16,420 bases of DNA from Phaeocystidibacter sp965659725 (GTDB taxonomy: Bacteria; Bacteroidota; Bacteroidia; Flavobacteriales; Schleiferiaceae). Of this stretch, positions 14,158 to 16,420 are shown in pieces. Where the stretch lies: the NCBI GenBank assembly GCA_965659725.1, contig CBFHXG010000046.1, forward strand, positions 1 through 16,420, given 5' to 3'. The translations under genes were made by a program, and so were the position numbers. Positions within the stretch are counted from its first letter, which is position 1. The number at the start of each line of letters is the position of its first letter. The notes beneath the pieces were generated by a model that searched no databases, was not told where the DNA came from, and saw only the letters and a program-made list of their open reading frames with translations.

Positions 14158-15795
14158 TCAACCGTTCATGCTGATCAAGAATTCCTCGTTATTCTGGGTC
14201 TTCTGCATGCGATCATGCATGAATTCCATAGCCTCCACCGGAGTCATGTCTGCCAAGTGACGACGCAAGATGTACATACGTCCCAATACATCATCATTGA
14301 GGAGCATGTCTTCCTTACGTGTGCCAGACGACATAAGATCGATGGCAGGGTAGATACGACGGTTGGAGATCTTACGGTCGAGCTGCATTTCCATGTTACC
14401 CGTACCCTTGAATTCCTCGAAGATCACTTCGTCCATCTTAGAACCCGTTTCGATCAAAGCAGTAGCAAGGATGGTCAATGATCCACCGTCTTCAATATTA
14501 CGAGCTGCACCAAAGAAACGCTTAGGCTTGTGTAAGGCGTTCGCATCTACACCACCAGAAAGTACCTTGCCTGAAGCGGGAGATACGGTGTTGTAAGCAC
14601 GCGCCAAACGAGTAATGGAGTCGAGGAGGATGATCACATCATGACCACATTCCGTCATGCGCTTCGCCTTCTCCAATACAATATTGGCAACACGCACGTG
14701 ACGATCAGCCGGCTCATCAAATGTTGAAGCAACAACTTCAGCATTCACACTACGAGCCATGTCGGTTACTTCCTCAGGACGTTCATCGATCAAAAGTATG
14801 ATCATGTACGCCTCTGGGTGATTGGCAGCAATGGCGTTGGCCACTTCCTTCAAAAGGGTGGTCTTACCTGTTTTAGGCTGGGCTACGATCAATCCACGCT
14901 GACCTTTACCAATAGGAGAGAAGAGGTCGATCACACGCGTGCTCAATGTGCCTTTGCGTGAGGTAATGTCGAATTTCTCATTCGGGAAGAGTGGGGTAAG
15001 GTGCTCAAAGGCCACACGATCCCTCACGTAGTCCGGCTCTCTACCATTGATCTTCTCGATCTGAGTAAGAGGGAAGTACTTTTCACCTTCTTTGGGAGGA
15101 CGTACCTGACCACGAACGGTATCTCCAGTCTTCAAGCCGAAGAGCTTGATCTGACTTTGAGATACATAAACGTCATCCGGTGAGTTCAGGTAGTTGTAAT
15201 CCGATGAGCGAAGGAACCCATAGCCATCTGGCATGATCTCCAATACGCCTTCGGTTACAATGATACCGTCGAATTCAAACTCTTGACGCTTTTGCTTGCG
15301 GTTGTTATCCTGACGATTGTCGTTGCGGTTGTCGTTGCGATTGTCGTTTCTATTCTCGTTGCGGTTACCGCGATTGTTGTTGCGGTTCTGCTGGCGATTT
15401 TGATGACGGTTATCGCCCCCGTTATTGTTGTTGTTATCGCCGCCACGGTTTTGGTTGCGACCACCTTGCTGCTGATAATCATCGCGGTTGGATGACTCGT
15501 TGCGCTGCTGTTCTGGTTGACGCGGACGTCTTTCGCGTTTCTGACGGTCGTTATTGTCGCCAGAATTCTCGTTGCGGTTGTTATTGGAAGCTTGATCGTT
15601 GTTCTCTTGCTTTGGAGTTGCAGCTTCTTTCCTTGGAGCTTTTGGCTTTTCGTCACTTGAGGAGTCTCCTCCGCCTACAATGGCGTCAATAAGCTCGGGT
15701 TTACGCATGTAGCGTGCTTTTGGAATGTTTAAGGCGATACCGATCTCCTTCAATTCCGGCAGTTTTTTAGCTGCTAAATCAGACTTTGTGTACAT
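14158..15795 (-). CDS. rho: Transcription termination factor Rho with long disordered insertion
   Basis: A 545-residue hexameric RNA helicase that ends transcription; E. coli Rho has 419. Residues 1-42 are the Rho N-terminal helical domain (AAKKLPELKEIGIALNIPKARYMRKPELIDAI). Residues 43-172 are a low-complexity insertion dominated by Asn, Arg, Gln, Asp and Gly, with tandem NDNR repeats at about 149-161. The RNA-binding cold-shock domain starts near 183 (GVLEIMPDGYGFLRS). In the ATPase, Walker A is QPKTGKTT (306-313), Walker B VIILLDS (387-393), the Q-loop GKVLSGGVDANALHKPK (409-425) and the R-loop EFKGTGN (461-467). Disordered Rho insertions are typical of Bacteroidota and, in Bacteroides, are reported to drive condensate formation. 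The rest is fully conserved. The 5' leader is long (up to about 200 bases); Rho often regulates its own expression there, but no specific signal is seen. Confidence 0.96.
   Translation of the reverse strand: MYTKSDLAAKKLPELKEIGIALNIPKARYMRKPELIDAIVGGGDSSSDEKPKAPRKEAATPKQENNDQASNNNRNENSGDNNDRQKRERRPRQPEQQRNESSNRDDYQQQGGRNQNRGGDNNNNNGGDNRHQNRQQNRNNNRGNRNENRNDNRNDNRNDNRQDNNRKQKRQEFEFDGIIVTEGVLEIMPDGYGFLRSSDYNYLNSPDDVYVSQSQIKLFGLKTGDTVRGQVRPPKEGEKYFPLTQIEKINGREPDYVRDRVAFEHLTPLFPNEKFDITSRKGTLSTRVIDLFSPIGKGQRGLIVAQPKTGKTTLLKEVANAIAANHPEAYMIILLIDERPEEVTDMARSVNAEVVASTFDEPADRHVRVANIVLEKAKRMTECGHDVIILLDSITRLARAYNTVSPASGKVLSGGVDANALHKPKRFFGAARNIEDGGSLTILATALIETGSKMDEVIFEEFKGTGNMEMQLDRKISNRRIYPAIDLMSSGTRKEDMLLNDDVLGRMYILRRHLADMTPVEAMEFMHDRMQKTQNNEEFLISMNG
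15314..15361 (-). repeat. 12-base tandem repeat inside the rho insertion
   Basis: About four copies of a 12-base unit (plus strand CGATTGTCGTTG and close variants at 15314, 15326, 15338 and 15350). On the minus strand they encode repeated RNDN/NDNR units. The units differ at one to three bases, so they are diverging but still recognisably tandem. Confidence 0.75.
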
Positions 15796-15984
15796 AGGAA
15801 TCCGTAATGAAATACGAAGTGTGAATATGGGATATTGAAATCTCAGGTCCTTCTAACGAGAATCGTTTGAATGTGAAGGCTGAGAACTAATACGTGTTAT
15901 GTATGGGGGTTGCGTCGTTGAACCGAAACACTGCAATTATACAATATAATACCTTGTTGCGCGTGTTCTCGCGAGTTTTTTTAA

Positions 15985-15992
15985 CAACTTTG
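15985..15992 (+). promoter_or_regulatory. Possible -7 element for the DUF4293 gene
   Basis: CAACTTTG differs by one base from TAnnTTTG and lies 20 bases before the ATG at 16013, a usual distance. The only nearby TTG (15957-15959) is 25 bases upstream, slightly too far for a standard -33 element. Confidence 0.3.
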
Positions 15993-16012
15993 CGAAGTCA
16001 AACATCCTAGAT

Positions 16013-16417
16013 ATGATCCAACGCATTCAATCTTTGTTCTTGCTTTTGTCCGGTATTACCATGTCTGCCGGCATGTACCTAGCCCCATTGTACGCCGTGA
16101 ATGGCGAGTCTGTGTTTCTTGCTGAAAGCGGACTCTACCTGGGAATGGCAGGGTTGACAGCCGGAATTACACTAGCCAACATCTTTCTGTACAAGAATCG
16201 AAAGTTGCAAGTTGTATTAAATCGTTTGTCCATCATCTTATCATTCATCCTCTTCGGATTGATCCTCACGGATTATATTGGTCAGCCTGGTGATGCCGGC
16301 GTGTCCATCGGACTCGGATTGGTCTTGCCACTGGTAAACGTGATTCTACTCGTTCTAGCCAACCGAGGTATCCAAAAGGATGAGTTATTGGTCCGTTCTG
16401 CAGATCGCTTGCGCTAA
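16013..16417 (+). CDS. DUF4293 family membrane protein
   Basis: A 134-residue inner-membrane protein with four hydrophobic segments, at about residues 7-25 (SLFLLLSGITMSAGMYLAP), 38-60 (SGLYLGMAGLTAGITLANIFLY), 70-87 (LNRLSIILSFILFGLIL) and 97-116 (VSIGLGLVLPLVNVILLVLA). A short charged tail, IQKDELLVRSADRLR, follows the last segment. The opening MIQRIQSLFLLL and the C-terminal helix with IQKDE.LVRS..RLR are hallmarks of DUF4293, a Bacteroidota family of unknown function. It is complete, ending three bases before the right edge, and is divergent from rho with about 217 bases between them; the rho neighbourhood is usual for it, as far as I recall. Confidence 0.85.
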   Translation: MIQRIQSLFLLLSGITMSAGMYLAPLYAVNGESVFLAESGLYLGMAGLTAGITLANIFLYKNRKLQVVLNRLSIILSFILFGLILTDYIGQPGDAGVSIGLGLVLPLVNVILLVLANRGIQKDELLVRSADRLR

Positions 16418-16420
16418 GCC

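Noticed and set aside
15283..15692. Hydrophobic reading frames on the plus strand and a Thr-rich frame on the minus strand over the rho insertion
   Set aside because: They are shadows of the repetitive rho coding sequence; rho itself is unambiguous.
15960..15982. CGCG hairpin followed by T7 before the DUF4293 gene
   Set aside because: The stem is only four pairs and no plus-strand gene lies upstream to terminate; the T-tract is better seen as promoter context.

Overview
The window is chromosomal DNA from a member of the Bacteroidota, most likely the order Flavobacteriales. The evidence is a secreted protein with a type IX secretion sorting domain, a Rho factor with a long Asn/Arg-rich disordered insertion, a DUF4293 membrane protein, a DUF3347 lipoprotein, several short lipoproteins, promoters resembling TAnnTTTG, and few clear Shine-Dalgarno sites. 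I see no tRNA, rRNA, CRISPR array, integrase or insertion sequence. No stretch over 300 bases lacks a gene or gene remnant; the longest gaps (about 220 bases, 5961-6182 and 15796-16012) hold likely promoters.

Layout. 1-251 (+) is the 3' end of hisIE, meeting tail to tail (TCA|TGA) a minus-strand pair: a DUF3347 lipoprotein (1386-1907) followed by a periplasmic thioredoxin-fold protein (246-1376), with a good promoter at 1927-1961. A small unknown membrane-anchored protein follows (1951-2238). 2323-4915 (-) is a multi-PAS sensor gene broken by four in-frame stops and one frameshift, then an outer-membrane beta-barrel protein (4971-5519) and an acidic lipoprotein (5628-5960) with its own promoter and a textbook terminator.

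6183-10969 (+) is a tightly packed run: pyrR and pyrB (overlapping, pyrimidine synthesis and its control), a small STAS-like protein, a T9SS cargo protein, ribonuclease Z and a TetA-like MFS transporter. The last three overlap by 11 bases at each junction.

11036-15795 (-) holds, in transcription order from the right, rho, an azurin-like blue copper lipoprotein with a strong terminator, a small multi-pass membrane protein, a broken and N-terminally short TlpA-type redoxin, a small single-pass membrane protein, an SRPBCC/AHSA1 protein and a lipoprotein. 16013-16417 (+) is a DUF4293 membrane protein divergent from rho.

Themes. The window is mostly housekeeping (histidine, pyrimidine, tRNA processing, termination) mixed with envelope redox and copper proteins: DUF3347, two thioredoxin-fold proteins, azurin. 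No clearly new system is evident. The most unusual feature is that two loci carry in-frame stop codons while the surrounding protein sequence is still well preserved, which suggests recent inactivation or a sequence or assembly problem.
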